From the NCBI RefSeq assembly GCF_026242055.1, contig NZ_JAPJDL010000001.1, positions 558,001-622,000 on the forward strand: 64,000 nucleotides of DNA, read 5' to 3'. The DNA is from Lentzea sp. NEAU-D7 (lineage in GTDB: Bacteria; Actinomycetota; Actinomycetes; Mycobacteriales; Pseudonocardiaceae). How positions within the stretch are numbered: the first letter of the stretch is position 1; every line of letters begins with the position of its first letter. The translations under genes and the position numbers were made by a program. The notes beneath the pieces are model-generated. The model ran no database searches, had not been told where the DNA came from, and worked only from the letters and a program-made list of their open reading frames with translations. This document shows, in pieces, positions 17,578-28,161 of this stretch.

Positions 17578-20500
17578 TCAGTCCGTGCAGGACACCGGCG
17601 AGTCGAAGTGGCCCGGTGTCGTGGGATAGGCGGGGCCGATCCCGTGCTGGTTGTTGTCGGACGGGTAGACCAGCGCCAGCTCGCGGAACGCCGAGGTGCC
17701 GCTGGTGGTCACGTCGCCGGCCGTCTGCCCGGCGCCCGAGCCCCACGCCAGCTTCTGCAGGAACACCTCCATGCCGGGGCTGCGCTGACGGATGTCGTTG
17801 TAACCGCCGTAGGAGGCCGGGCAGTGCGTGTACAGGTTGTACGCGCCGGCCCAGTCGATCAGGCGGTCACCGGGGTTCGGGCCGTTCTGCGCGCGGTCGG
17901 CCTGGAGCACGTCGCGGTCCCAGCCGCCGTAGATCCAGTCCGTGCCGTCGTGGTGCTGGTTGTCGGCCAGCGTCGCGGGAACGGCGGGGTTGTCGTTGGT
18001 CTTCTCGGTCATCTCGAACCACAGGCACGGGTCGACCGCGCCGTCGCCGAGCGTCTGCGGCCACAGGCCCTGCGCGCAGTTGCCGGGGTAGGAGCCGCGC
18101 GGGTTGAAGTCGAGCACGTCGGACCCGAGCGCACCCTGTTGCGAGGCGGGCGAAGTACCACCGACGCCGCCGAAGGTGTGGTCCAGGAACCTGTCGTTCG
18201 TGCCGCGGGAGGACGCGTCGAACACGCCGTTCGTGAGGCAGTCCGGCGTCTGGGCGTTGACCACCTGGTCGCAGCCCTTGCCGCCCCACAGCACGTCCGC
18301 GCCGTCGCCGCCGAACGTCCGGTCGCCGCCGCTGTCGGCGTTGACCAGGTCGTCGCCGAACCCGGCGTGGATGTTGTCGTTGCCCTGGCCGCCGCGCATG
18401 CGGTCGTTGCCGCCCTCGGCGATGCCGTCGTGCGGCATGGCCGGTGCGGCCGGGCCGCCGACGAACTGGTCGCCGTTGACGTCGTGCAGCAGGTCGGCCC
18501 TCCGGTCGTAGGAGCCGGCGCGGAAGCCCGTGTAGGACTCCTGCGGCACCGAGTTCAGGCTCACCGTGAAGCCACGCGCGGCCACGTCGTTGGCGTTCAT
18601 GTGCTCGTTGACCACACCACCGCGGTCACCGAGCATCGCGTCCTCGCCGTCGCCGCCGAACATCACGTCGTCGCCGAGCTCGCCGTACATGTCGTCATCG
18701 CCGTTCTGGCCGTGCATGGTGTCGTTGCCGTCCTGACCCCACATGCCGTCGTTGCCGTCGTTGCCGAACATCGTGTCGTTGCCGAAGGCTCCACCGGTTT
18801 CACACGTGGCCTGTGCGGTCGTGCAGAACCTGGTCGACGGACCGATGTCGGCCACCCGCGAGACCGTCGCGTTCGAAGGCACCGCACCGGACTTGTAGCG
18901 CTCGGTGTAGACCTGCTCGGTCATCGACCCCGGCTGGCCCTGCGGCGTGCGCTTCAGGGAGCCGTTGTCCCCGAGCTGGACGTCGTCCTCGCCGTTGCCC
19001 TCGAACGCGTCGCCACCGTCGCGGAAGCCCTGGATCGTGCTGCCGCCGATCATGTCGTCCTGCCCGTCGGGGGCGGTGCCCACCAGCTGGTCGGGCCCGC
19101 TGGAGCTGCCCGGCCAGTCCGCGTCGTCCAACGGGACCACGGTGGTCTCCGACGACGGGGAGCCGAGCCCGCGGTCGCCGCGCAGCACATCGCCGCCGCC
19201 GTTGCCCTCCAGGTAGTCGGCGTCGCCGTCGCCGGTGAGGAAGTCCCCGCCGTCCTGGCCCCACTGGACGTCCACGCCCGAGCCGCCGGACATCCGGTCG
19301 TCCCCGAACCGGTCGGCCGGACCGGCCTGCAGGTCGTAGCGCTGCACGATCCGTTGCGCCATCGGGTTTCCACCGGAGGGAGCGAGCCGGATCGTCGCCC
19401 GCGTCGGGGTCTCCCCCTGCGCAGGCCGCAGCACGACGCCGTTGTCGCCGATGGCGACGTCGTTGCCCGGTCCGCCGAACACCGCGTCCGACGCGTCGAG
19501 CTGACCGGCAGTCGTGTCACCGGCACCGGACAGCGAGGTGCTGTTGCCGCCCACGAGGTCGTCGTCGCCCTCGTCGCCCTCGATCCAGTCGACGCCCTGC
19601 GAGCCTTCGACGTAGTCGTCGGAACCGTTGCCCTTCAGCCGGTCGGGACCGGCCTGTCCGAAGATCACGTCGTTGGCGTCGTCACCGTCCACCTGGTCCG
19701 GGCCGGACGAGCCGGCGCGCGGGGTGAGGCCGAGGTCGTACAGGGAGATCGCCCGTGCGGTCATGCCACGCTCCTGCACGACCCGGTGCGGTGTCCCACC
19801 GCGCACGAGCACGCCGTTGTCGCCGAGCACGACGTCCTGGGCGTTGTTGCCGTGGATGACGTCTCCCGCGTCCGGCTGGCCCACACCGGGCGAGTCCTCG
19901 GTCGAGCTGCCGCCCACGAGGTCGTCCTGGCCGTCGTTGCCGTCGATCTCGTCGCGGGCCGGGCCGCCCTCGGCGTAGTCGTCCGAGCCGTCACCGGTGA
20001 TGGCGTCCTCGTCACCCTGCCCGTAGATCACGTCCGGGTCGTCACCACCGCTGATCTTGTCCTTGCCGGACGTGCCCGCGGCGGGCGTGTAGCCGAGGTC
20101 GAGCAGTGCGACCTTGTGCGCCTTGGCGAATCCTCGTCCGAGCGTGACCGGCGTGGCCTGCGCTCCGTCCACGAGGGACAGAACCGCGTTGTCACCCGCG
20201 ATCAGGTCGGGACCGGAGTCGCCGAACAGGCTGTCCCCGGTGTCCGGGCGACCGGCGTTCGCCGCCACCTCGGAGCTGCCGCCGATGATCCGGTCCTCGC
20301 CGGCGTCACCGTGCACGACGTCGTCGGCGTTGTTGCCCTCCAGGTAGTCGTCCTTCGGGCCACCGAACACCTCGTCGTGCGCGAGACCTCCGAACGCCCG
20401 GTCGTCGCCGTCACCACCGAAGACGAAGTCCGCACCACCCGCACCGGCGTTCGCGCCGTCGAGGTCGAACGGCCCGTCCACGCCGTTGTCACCGATCACG

Positions 20501-23500
20501 ACGTCGTTGCCCGCGTCGCCGTAGAGGAAGTCGCCGACGTCCGGCTCTCCCGCTTTGCGCGTACCGCCGATGACGCGGTCGTTGTCCGCGCCACCGAACG
20601 CGCGGTCGACGCCGTTGTTGCCCTCGATGACGTCGTCCTGGGCGCCGCCGTACAGGGTGTCGTCGTCGTTGTTGCCGTAGATGTCGTCCACACCGGCGTC
20701 GCCGTAGGCCAGGTCCTTGCCACCACCGCCGTAGATCGTGTCGTCGTCGTTGCCTCCGGCCAGCACGTCGTCACCGAGCTGACCGCACAGCCGGTCCTTG
20801 GCGGACCTGGCGTCCACGTTGTCCGCCTCGCCACCGGCGGCGACGATCTCGACCCCGGTGCCACCGGTGATCAGGTCGCGCCCGTCGTCGGCGTCATCCG
20901 GCTCGGCGGGCGGCGCCGACACGGGGTTGTCGCTCGGCGGCGTGCACGGGTTGGCGAACTTGTCGCCGAAGACCTCCGCGCCACCGTCACCACCGATGAC
21001 GTGGTCGTTGCCGTAGCCACCGACGAGCAGCTTCGACGACGGCGTGACACCGGCGGGCAACACGCGGTGCTTGACGTTGCGCACCGGACCGAACACACCG
21101 CTGCCGGTCACGTCGCCCACATCGGACGGTTCCGCGATGACGTAGTCGTCGTGCGGGCCGCCGTACACCTTGTCCTTGCCGTAGCCGCCGGTCAGCACGT
21201 CGTTGTTGCCGCCACCGCGGATGTCGTCGACCTGCTCCTTCAACGAGTGACCGGTCACGAAGTCCACGCCCTGGCTGCCGTACACGGTGTCCGAACCCGT
21301 GCCGGTGTCCACGACGTTGATCGCGTCCTTGTTGTTGTCGCCGTTGAAGCCCTTGTCCGCGGGGCCGTGCTCGTCGACGCCGGTCTGCACCTCGGTACCG
21401 GTGTAGACCGTGTCGCCGCCGGAGCCACCGGAGATCCGGTCGCTGCCGGTGCCGCCGATGATCACGTTGGCCTGCGCGACGAGGTGCGCGGGCGGGTCGG
21501 CCTTGCCTTCCGCGAGCGGGCTGTCGGACGCGATGCCGATGTTGTCGTCGTCGGGACCGCCGTCGATCCGGTTCTTGCCCAGGCCGGCCGCGATCCGGTC
21601 CTTGCCCGCGCCACCGCCGACGGTGTCGTCCGCGCCGCCGACGGTGATCACGTCGTCGCCGTCGCCACCGGTCACCGTCGCGGTTCCCTTGCCGCCGAAC
21701 GCGGCCGCGAGGTCACCGGTCGTGATCTGGTCCTTGCCGGGACCGCCGTGCACGACCGACCTGCCGATGCCCGTCTTGACCGAGTCGTCGCCGTCACCGC
21801 CGGTGACCTCGACGTCCTTGTCGAACGGCTGGGCTTCGGCCTTGGCGTCGTTCACGGCGCCGCTCTTGTCGCCGTCACCCTGGAAGACGATGATCCGCTT
21901 CCCCTCGTCGCCGGTGGCGTTGCCGACCACCTTCGTGAGGTTCGGGTCGCGGAACTCCTCGCGGAAGCCCAGCGCGCTCACGGCGAAGCCGTCGAACCCG
22001 CCACCGTCCTTGACGAGCTGGGTGATCGTCCACTTCTCCTCGTTGTCGTTCGCGGTCCACGCGGGGTGGTCGCGCTTGCCGATGTCGTTGTCACCCATGT
22101 GCAGCACCAGCGTCGTGCCGGCCTTGTGCGCGAGAACGGGTGGCGGTGGCGAGCAGTCGGGTTTCACGGAGAAGTCGAGCAACGTGATGTCGGCCAGCGT
22201 GAAGTCGAACGAGACGCTGAAGATCGAGAACCCGAGGGTGATGTACACCTTCAGGAACAGGCTCAGGCGTCCGTCCATGTTGAACAGGCACATCGGGTTG
22301 TTCAGCGCCACCTTGGAGAACTCGAAGAACCGGAACTTGCCGTCGTTGTTCGGGTCCGCCCAGGTGAGGTTGATCGTCAGCGCGACGCCGCCCTTGATGC
22401 CGACCTCGATCAGCACCACGCTCACCGCCGCGCCGGCGGCCAGCTCGCCGCGGAACGTCACGACGGGCAGCGGCTTGCCGGACTCGTCCTGCGTGACCAG
22501 GTAGATCGAGTCCAGAACGGACGCCGGCTTGCCCGACTCGACAGCCTTGCGGATGCCGAACGTGTCGAAGCCCGCCCGGAACCGCGCCTCGACCGAGGCG
22601 CTGCCGGAGATCGTCACCAGCACCGGCGGCGGCGCGTACACCGGGCCGAAGGACTGGCTGTAGGAGAAGCCGAGGCGCAGTGGTCCCGAGTCGAACCGGA
22701 CCAGGTCCACGTCCTGGCCCATGATCAGGCCGAAGAGCTTCGCGGGCTCCTTCAGGATCGGGAACGTGAAGCCCGCCTTGTTGCCCTCCTCGCCCTCGGA
22801 CACGACCTTCGCCCCACCGGCCGACGCGTCGATCTTCGACGCCAGGTCGCCCGGCGCGAGGTCGATCTTGTTCGTGTCGATCAGGGAAGCGGCGTTGTCC
22901 GGCGAGTTGGTCGTGGTCTTCGCCTTGTCGCCGAGCACGGCGAAGCTGCCGATGTCGATCGCCCCGCCGTTCTGGCTGATCTTGCCGATGAGCTGGATCG
23001 CGCGCAGGACCTTGTCCACGAACTCCAGTTCCGGCCCGCCGGCGATCGTCGAGAACTCCTTGGCGATGGTGACCAGGTTGACGTCACCGCCGCCCACTGC
23101 CCGCGAGAGGTCCGACAACACCGGGATCGGGGCGTAGAGCTGGTCGATGATCGGCTGGACCGGCTTGGTGAACAGCGCGATCTTCTCGACGATCGGTTTC
23201 AGCACCTGCCCGAGGAACTTCCCGGCGTTGAGCTGGACGTTGTTGAACGCGATCTCCGGTGTGCCGTCACCGGGCTTGCCGCCGAACGCGTTCCACTCCC
23301 ACTTGAGGTGGAACCAGCCGTTGACGCCGGGCAGCGGACCGGCGCTCACGTCGAAGTCCCAGTCGATGCCTGCCTTGGCCTTCAGCGACACGTCGGTGAC
23401 CTGGCCGACGTCGGCCAGGTCGGCCAGCGTGATCCGGTCGTCGTTGGCGGGCCCGCAGTTCTCGTAGCAGGCCGCCTGCCCCTTCTTGTGCAGGTCGACG

Positions 23501-26500
23501 ACGAACATGCCGTTGAACAGGTCGGTCGCGCCGCCCGCGTGCTGCGTCAGGTTCACGTCGAGGAACGCCAGGCGCGCCTTCATCGCGTCGGGCAGCGTGA
23601 AGCTCAGCTTGACGCCGAGCTCGGGGTTCGGCCCGTCCTTGGTCGCCACGTAGAAGCCGCTGCTCTTGTCGACGCCAGCCTTGACGTGCAGGTGGTAGGC
23701 GAGCGCCGCCTTCATCTCCGGCGCGCCCGGCGCCGCCTTCAGCGACAGGCCGGGGATGCCGATGTCCAGCGGGCTCTCCAGCGCAAGAGTCTCCTTGTCG
23801 CAGTCGTTGCCGAAGACGTCGCCGTCGCAGACGTCGAACGTGAACGCCGCGCCGGTGATGTCCGCGAGCGACGCCGCGGCCGGGCAGTCCGTCAGCTTCG
23901 GGTTCGTCGTCGCCGGCACGTACGCGGGGCCGTTGGGCGTGTTCTTGTCGTCGAACAGGACCGCGTCCGCGCCCAGGTCGCCCTTGATCACGACCCAGTC
24001 GTTCGCGTTCGGGTCGGTCTTGCGGATGATCTTGTACCCGGTGGCGTACTGCGACTTCTTCCAGGTGATCCGGTTGAAGTTGTCGCCGGTCAGCGGATCG
24101 GCGCCGTTGGTCACCTCGGCGAGGGCCGGTGGCGCGTCCTTGCCCTGGGCGCTCGCGACGACGCCGTAGACGTACTTCTTCGCCCCGGCCGTGCCCTGCG
24201 CGGTGGCCTTCGCCTCGGTCGCGGGCTGCAACGTGGCGTCACAGGTGAAGCCGACGGAGACCGCACTGCCGACCGCGGGCTTGAGGTGGTCGTTGACCCA
24301 CGTGGTGAGCTCGCCGGTGTTGTTCACCCGGCCGCCGCCCGGCAGCTTGGTCATCGCCTCCTGGATCTTGGCGCGCAGCTGGCCGAACTTGTCGGCTCCC
24401 TGCTGGACGTCGTCGCCGACCAGCGGCAGCTTGCCGTCGAACGCGGCCGTGCGCAGGGCGCGTTCGATCATCGCCAGGTACTTCTCGATACCATCGCCGA
24501 ACTGGGAGAAGTCCAGCAGCGCGTCGAGGATCTTCTGCCCGAGGTCGGTGGGCATCTCGAACCGCTTGACGCCGCCGGGCAGGTCGGGGCTGAACGAGAA
24601 GGCCTGGTCCAGATCCGCGACCTGACGCGGCAACCGGACGATGAACGAGTCACCGGGGCTCGACAGCTTCGTCCAGTTGACGTTGTCGGAGCTCACGAAC
24701 ACCGGCATGACCGCGCACAGCGCGAGGTCGGTGCCTTGTGCCGGGTCGCCCTGGCAGGTCACGGGCTGGTTGTCGCCGTTGAGGGTCAGCTGCACGCCCT
24801 TGACGAAGTCGCTCAACGACACCGGGTTCTGCCCGCTGAAGCCGAGGTGCGCGTTGTAGTGCGCGTTCGCGACGGCCTTTTCCGGGCCCTTCGGGTTGCC
24901 GAGGGCGATGGACAACGGCCCGACCGAGGACTTCACCACACCGGTGATGCCGCCGTGCGCGGTGATGTCCACAGTGGAGTCGGGCAGGACCTTGAGCCCG
25001 CCCGCGTTCGCCGGTCCGTCGCCGGGTTCCAGCGGCAGCACGAAGCCGATCTTGGTGGAACCGGTCAGCGCGAGGCTGGCGGTGGCCTCTCCCTCGGCGC
25101 CGACCAGTGATCGCGCGGTGCCCTTGTCGTCGGTGAACGAGAACCGGACCGGCTGCGAGGTCGCGACCTTCCGCTTCACGTCGACCTTGAGCACGATCGA
25201 CGGTTTCGAGTCGACGACCTGGTAGGCGAACGAGATGCCGCTGCCGGTGGGCAGCGCGGCGTTCAGCTGCGTGACCAGGTCCTGCAGGTAGTCCGGCGGT
25301 GCCGCGGTGAGCCTGTCGACCGCGTCCTCCAGCGGGCTGCGGAACGCGTACGCCGTGCCGTTCGCGGGCACCTGGCTCCACGGTCCGGCGAGCAGCACGC
25401 GGTTGTTGGCCGGATCGGCCGCCGCGACGACGGCGACCTGGGTGCCGACCAGCACGGCCCGGCCCTTCAAGTCGGGACCGAACGCCTTGTCGCCGGTCCT
25501 CGTGTCGTCGCGGAGGAAGCCCACGTTCACGCCGTTGATCGTCGTGTTGCCGTACGCACCGGTCCCCGCGTCGGCGCTGCCGAGCAGCTCGGACAGCGAC
25601 TTGCCGACGACCGGCAGCGGCGAGGTCATGGCGGTCTTGACCTCGCCGTCACCGTCGACCGCCCGCAGCGAGCCGTTGAGCACCTGCAGCGCCTTGATGA
25701 TCTGGCCGAACATCGCGCGCGGGTTGTTCGGGTCGAAGTCGAACGCCTTGGCCTTGTCGAGCGCGTCGAGGCCGGTGAACTGGATGTTCGCCGGGTCGGT
25801 GATGTCGGGCATGGTGACGCCGACCTGCACCGGCCCGCCGAAGAAGTCCTGGATGCCCGGCACGTCGAGCTTCACCGTGGCCGTGGCCTTGGCGCCGACC
25901 GCGACGGTGAGCAGGTTCTCCGGTTCGAGCGCGGGCGTCTGCGGGTTGTCGACGACCTTGGCGAAGATCTGCGACAGCGGCAGGTCGCCGTCGGCGTCGC
26001 CGACCTTCTTCAGGCTGATCGACAGCATGTCGGTCGCGCCGTCCTTGGTGGACATGTGCAGCTCGCCCGACATGTGCACCTTGAGGTAGCCGACGCTGCC
26101 GTTGACGTCGACGTTCGTGTCGACCGGGGCGCTCGCGCGCAGCAGCTGACCGCCGGTGCGCAGCAGGAACCGGTCGGGCGTGCGCGGCAGGCTGGACACG
26201 AGGGTCGTGGTGCCGTCGGGGTTCTTGTCCGCGAACGGGCAGCCGGTGGCCGCGGCGTCCGGGTCGAGCGACTTGCACGCGTCACCCTTGATCGGGTCGC
26301 GCAGGTCGAGCACCAGCGTCGCCTTGGCCTCGTAGGACGGCTTCACGGTCGCGGTGGCGTTCAACGCGTTGGCGCCCTTGAGCCCCTTGCCCGCGAAGAC
26401 GTCGCCGAACGTGACCTGGCCGGTCATCGGGTCCGGCGCGTTGACCTTGTACGGCGACTTGTCCGCCGGGATGCCGCCCTGCCAGCCCTCTTCGAGCGTG

Positions 26501-27984
26501 ATCTCGTCGGCGGTGTTGCCCTTCACGACACCCTGCGAGGTGCCGGCGGACACGATGCGCCCCTTGAACGCGTCGGCGGTCCACGGCTTGGCCTTGCCGA
26601 CGTGCTTGAGGGTCGTGGCGGTGTAGGTGACGCCGTCGCCCTGGCCCGACGTGAGACTCGCGACCACGTCCAGCGGCCGGCCGTCGTTCGGCGCGTCCTG
26701 CTTCATGGTCAGCGTGAACTCGAGCTTCTTCACGTCGTCGCGGTAGCTCACGCCGGACACGGCGATGGGTCCGGTGTCGAGCTTGGTGAAGAGCTCCTGC
26801 ACCGAGCTGAACTTGGGCAGCCCCGCCTTGGCCGGGTCCTCCTCCGGCTTGAACACGTTGTCGTCCACGAACTTCGCGAGCGCGCCGCCCGCCTTGACCG
26901 CGTCGGCGACAGTGCCGCGCATGAACGGCAGGTTCACGTTGCCGACCGGGTCGGCCGTCGAGCCCCACTGGGCGCGCTGCACCGCGTCGATCGAGCTGAC
27001 CAGGTGGCTCAGGCCTTCGAGCAGGTCGCGCGGGCCGAGCGTGGTGAAGCGGGTGAGCTGGGCCAGGTCCGGGCCGGTCACGGTGATCGACGGCGTGCCG
27101 CTCGCGATGTCCGGCCACTGCACGGCGATCGTGCCGGTGAGGCCGCCGACGTTCGCTCCGGCGAGCTGCTGGGAGGTGAACTCGAGGCTGGCGTCGACCT
27201 TGCCGGCCGGGTTGCCGAGCCCGATGTGGAACAGGCCCGCCGCGGCGCCGGGCTCGGTGATCTCCGTGAGCCTGCCGTCACCGTTGGGGTCGTCGGCGAA
27301 GGCGGTGATGTTCGTGTCGACCGCGACGTGGCTGGCGCCCTTGTCGAGGTCGACGCCGAGGATGCCGAAACCCGCGGACGGCACGGCGTCCGGGTCGAGC
27401 ACGCCCTTGGCGCCCACGCTGAACTTCGGCGAGTCGCCGTCCTTGACGAGCCAGAACGAGCCGGTGGACTCCTGGTAGGCGAAGTGGAACCTGGCGTCGA
27501 GCGTGAACGTCACGTCCACGGCCCCGGACGTCGTGAAGCTGACCGACGGGTCGGCGACGCTGATCGGCTGCTTGTCCGCGACCGTCGTCACGTGCAGCGC
27601 GGCGTCGACCCGCTTGATGCCGTTGGTGTCGCTCGTCTGCACGGTGAGGGTGCCCGGCCTGCTGTCGCCGAGCTGGTAGGTGCCCGCGAGGTCGGGGAAG
27701 TTCTGCTTGTCCTTCAACGGGTCGTGCACCGTCTTGGCGACGAGATCGCCGAAGCCGAGCGCCGCGCCGGGACTCACGCCCAGCAGCGGCAGCGCCTCCC
27801 CCAGCCTGCCGACGTTCGCGAGCTGTTTCGAGAAGTCACCGAAGGCGCTGATCCCCGCCAGGATCTTCTGCACGTCCGGTGCCTGGGCCACCGCCGGTGG
27901 ACTGACCACGACGAACCCGAACAGCGCCAGCGCGCCGCTGGTCACCGCCGCGATCGCCCGCCTGCCGCTCCGCGAAAACCGCAT
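17578..27984 (-). CDS. Very large secreted RTX (calcium-binding nonapeptide repeat) protein
   Basis: The ATG at 27984 opens a Sec-type signal peptide (MRFSRSGRRA, hydrophobic AVTSGALALFGFVVV, then AVAQA), giving 3468 residues; the longer frame to 28137 has no such start. Residues about 40-2050 are beta-rich, with one fibronectin-III-like stretch (about 1270-1365). From about 2055 to 3245 there are dozens of GGxGxDxx(x) nonapeptides (for example GGDGDDSV, GNDVAIGDNG) broken by longer loops, the calcium-binding beta-roll of RTX proteins. The last 220 residues are Trp/Tyr/Asn-rich with several Cys and no repeats. Gram-negative RTX proteins use type I secretion, whereas this one has a Sec signal and no T1SS genes nearby. 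No protease or lipase catalytic motif was found. A calcium-stabilised surface adhesin or matrix protein is inferred. Confidence 0.85.
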   Translation of the reverse strand: MRFSRSGRRAIAAVTSGALALFGFVVVSPPAVAQAPDVQKILAGISAFGDFSKQLANVGRLGEALPLLGVSPGAALGFGDLVAKTVHDPLKDKQNFPDLAGTYQLGDSRPGTLTVQTSDTNGIKRVDAALHVTTVADKQPISVADPSVSFTTSGAVDVTFTLDARFHFAYQESTGSFWLVKDGDSPKFSVGAKGVLDPDAVPSAGFGILGVDLDKGASHVAVDTNITAFADDPNGDGRLTEITEPGAAAGLFHIGLGNPAGKVDASLEFTSQQLAGANVGGLTGTIAVQWPDIASGTPSITVTGPDLAQLTRFTTLGPRDLLEGLSHLVSSIDAVQRAQWGSTADPVGNVNLPFMRGTVADAVKAGGALAKFVDDNVFKPEEDPAKAGLPKFSSVQELFTKLDTGPIAVSGVSYRDDVKKLEFTLTMKQDAPNDGRPLDVVASLTSGQGDGVTYTATTLKHVGKAKPWTADAFKGRIVSAGTSQGVVKGNTADEITLEEGWQGGIPADKSPYKVNAPDPMTGQVTFGDVFAGKGLKGANALNATATVKPSYEAKATLVLDLRDPIKGDACKSLDPDAAATGCPFADKNPDGTTTLVSSLPRTPDRFLLRTGGQLLRASAPVDTNVDVNGSVGYLKVHMSGELHMSTKDGATDMLSISLKKVGDADGDLPLSQIFAKVVDNPQTPALEPENLLTVAVGAKATATVKLDVPGIQDFFGGPVQVGVTMPDITDPANIQFTGLDALDKAKAFDFDPNNPRAMFGQIIKALQVLNGSLRAVDGDGEVKTAMTSPLPVVGKSLSELLGSADAGTGAYGNTTINGVNVGFLRDDTRTGDKAFGPDLKGRAVLVGTQVAVVAAADPANNRVLLAGPWSQVPANGTAYAFRSPLEDAVDRLTAAPPDYLQDLVTQLNAALPTGSGISFAYQVVDSKPSIVLKVDVKRKVATSQPVRFSFTDDKGTARSLVGAEGEATASLALTGSTKIGFVLPLEPGDGPANAGGLKVLPDSTVDITAHGGITGVVKSSVGPLSIALGNPKGPEKAVANAHYNAHLGFSGQNPVSLSDFVKGVQLTLNGDNQPVTCQGDPAQGTDLALCAVMPVFVSSDNVNWTKLSSPGDSFIVRLPRQVADLDQAFSFSPDLPGGVKRFEMPTDLGQKILDALLDFSQFGDGIEKYLAMIERALRTAAFDGKLPLVGDDVQQGADKFGQLRAKIQEAMTKLPGGGRVNNTGELTTWVNDHLKPAVGSAVSVGFTCDATLQPATEAKATAQGTAGAKKYVYGVVASAQGKDAPPALAEVTNGADPLTGDNFNRITWKKSQYATGYKIIRKTDPNANDWVVIKGDLGADAVLFDDKNTPNGPAYVPATTNPKLTDCPAAASLADITGAAFTFDVCDGDVFGNDCDKETLALESPLDIGIPGLSLKAAPGAPEMKAALAYHLHVKAGVDKSSGFYVATKDGPNPELGVKLSFTLPDAMKARLAFLDVNLTQHAGGATDLFNGMFVVDLHKKGQAACYENCGPANDDRITLADLADVGQVTDVSLKAKAGIDWDFDVSAGPLPGVNGWFHLKWEWNAFGGKPGDGTPEIAFNNVQLNAGKFLGQVLKPIVEKIALFTKPVQPIIDQLYAPIPVLSDLSRAVGGGDVNLVTIAKEFSTIAGGPELEFVDKVLRAIQLIGKISQNGGAIDIGSFAVLGDKAKTTTNSPDNAASLIDTNKIDLAPGDLASKIDASAGGAKVVSEGEEGNKAGFTFPILKEPAKLFGLIMGQDVDLVRFDSGPLRLGFSYSQSFGPVYAPPPVLVTISGSASVEARFRAGFDTFGIRKAVESGKPASVLDSIYLVTQDESGKPLPVVTFRGELAAGAAVSVVLIEVGIKGGVALTINLTWADPNNDGKFRFFEFSKVALNNPMCLFNMDGRLSLFLKVYITLGFSIFSVSFDFTLADITLLDFSVKPDCSPPPPVLAHKAGTTLVLHMGDNDIGKRDHPAWTANDNEEKWTITQLVKDGGGFDGFAVSALGFREEFRDPNLTKVVGNATGDEGKRIIVFQGDGDKSGAVNDAKAEAQPFDKDVEVTGGDGDDSVKTGIGRSVVHGGPGKDQITTGDLAAAFGGKGTATVTGGDGDDVITVGGADDTVGGGAGKDRIAAGLGKNRIDGGPDDDNIGIASDSPLAEGKADPPAHLVAQANVIIGGTGSDRISGGSGGDTVYTGTEVQTGVDEHGPADKGFNGDNNKDAINVVDTGTGSDTVYGSQGVDFVTGHSLKEQVDDIRGGGNNDVLTGGYGKDKVYGGPHDDYVIAEPSDVGDVTGSGVFGPVRNVKHRVLPAGVTPSSKLLVGGYGNDHVIGGDGGAEVFGDKFANPCTPPSDNPVSAPPAEPDDADDGRDLITGGTGVEIVAAGGEADNVDARSAKDRLCGQLGDDVLAGGNDDDTIYGGGGKDLAYGDAGVDDIYGNNDDDTLYGGAQDDVIEGNNGVDRAFGGADNDRVIGGTRKAGEPDVGDFLYGDAGNDVVIGDNGVDGPFDLDGANAGAGGADFVFGGDGDDRAFGGLAHDEVFGGPKDDYLEGNNADDVVHGDAGEDRIIGGSSEVAANAGRPDTGDSLFGDSGPDLIAGDNAVLSLVDGAQATPVTLGRGFAKAHKVALLDLGYTPAAGTSGKDKISGGDDPDVIYGQGDEDAITGDGSDDYAEGGPARDEIDGNDGQDDLVGGSSTEDSPGVGQPDAGDVIHGNNAQDVVLGDNGVLVRGGTPHRVVQERGMTARAISLYDLGLTPRAGSSGPDQVDGDDANDVIFGQAGPDRLKGNGSDDYVEGSQGVDWIEGDEGDDDLVGGNSTSLSGAGDTTAGQLDASDAVFGGPGNDVAIGDNGVVLRPAQGETPTRATIRLAPSGGNPMAQRIVQRYDLQAGPADRFGDDRMSGGSGVDVQWGQDGGDFLTGDGDADYLEGNGGGDVLRGDRGLGSPSSETTVVPLDDADWPGSSSGPDQLVGTAPDGQDDMIGGSTIQGFRDGGDAFEGNGEDDVQLGDNGSLKRTPQGQPGSMTEQVYTERYKSGAVPSNATVSRVADIGPSTRFCTTAQATCETGGAFGNDTMFGNDGNDGMWGQDGNDTMHGQNGDDDMYGELGDDVMFGGDGEDAMLGDRGGVVNEHMNANDVAARGFTVSLNSVPQESYTGFRAGSYDRRADLLHDVNGDQFVGGPAAPAMPHDGIAEGGNDRMRGGQGNDNIHAGFGDDLVNADSGGDRTFGGDGADVLWGGKGCDQVVNAQTPDCLTNGVFDASSRGTNDRFLDHTFGGVGGTSPASQQGALGSDVLDFNPRGSYPGNCAQGLWPQTLGDGAVDPCLWFEMTEKTNDNPAVPATLADNQHHDGTDWIYGGWDRDVLQADRAQNGPNPGDRLIDWAGAYNLYTHCPASYGGYNDIRQRSPGMEVFLQKLAWGSGAGQTAGDVTTSGTSAFRELALVYPSDNNQHGIGPAYPTTPGHFDSPVSCTD
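18250..21820 (-). repeat. RTX nonapeptide-repeat coding region
   Basis: The DNA encodes repeated Gly-Gly-x-Gly-x-Asp units on the minus strand and shows a strong period of about 27 bases, with many near-identical GCCGTCGTTGCC-like blocks on the plus strand. The units cluster in blocks of three to eight, separated by loops of 20-60 residues. Such internal repetition is a likely site of recombination and of short-read assembly error. Confidence 0.75.
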
Positions 27985-28161
27985 GGCCGACCCGCCTTCT
28001 CGACGGCGTGGCCCCCGACGCCTCGCTGCCAGGTCAGTAGCTCCGATGAGGAGTGACACAGGACACACCTGTGCCACGACCGGGTAGTCGCCCCGCCAGA
28101 AGACGGCGTTAGCCCTGGATCCAGCGGTCGCAGCCAATCACCCGTCCGGAGTACGAGACAC

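Noticed and set aside
18250-21820. CRISPR-like direct repeats
   Set aside because: The period of about 27 bases follows nonapeptide codons of an open reading frame, and the units are not identical repeats separated by unique spacers.
17038-25110. Open frame of about 2690 codons antisense to the RTX gene
   Set aside because: The sequence is a repetitive Val/Arg/Asp shadow of the RTX codons with no domain. The minus-strand protein has a signal peptide and the nonapeptide repeats.
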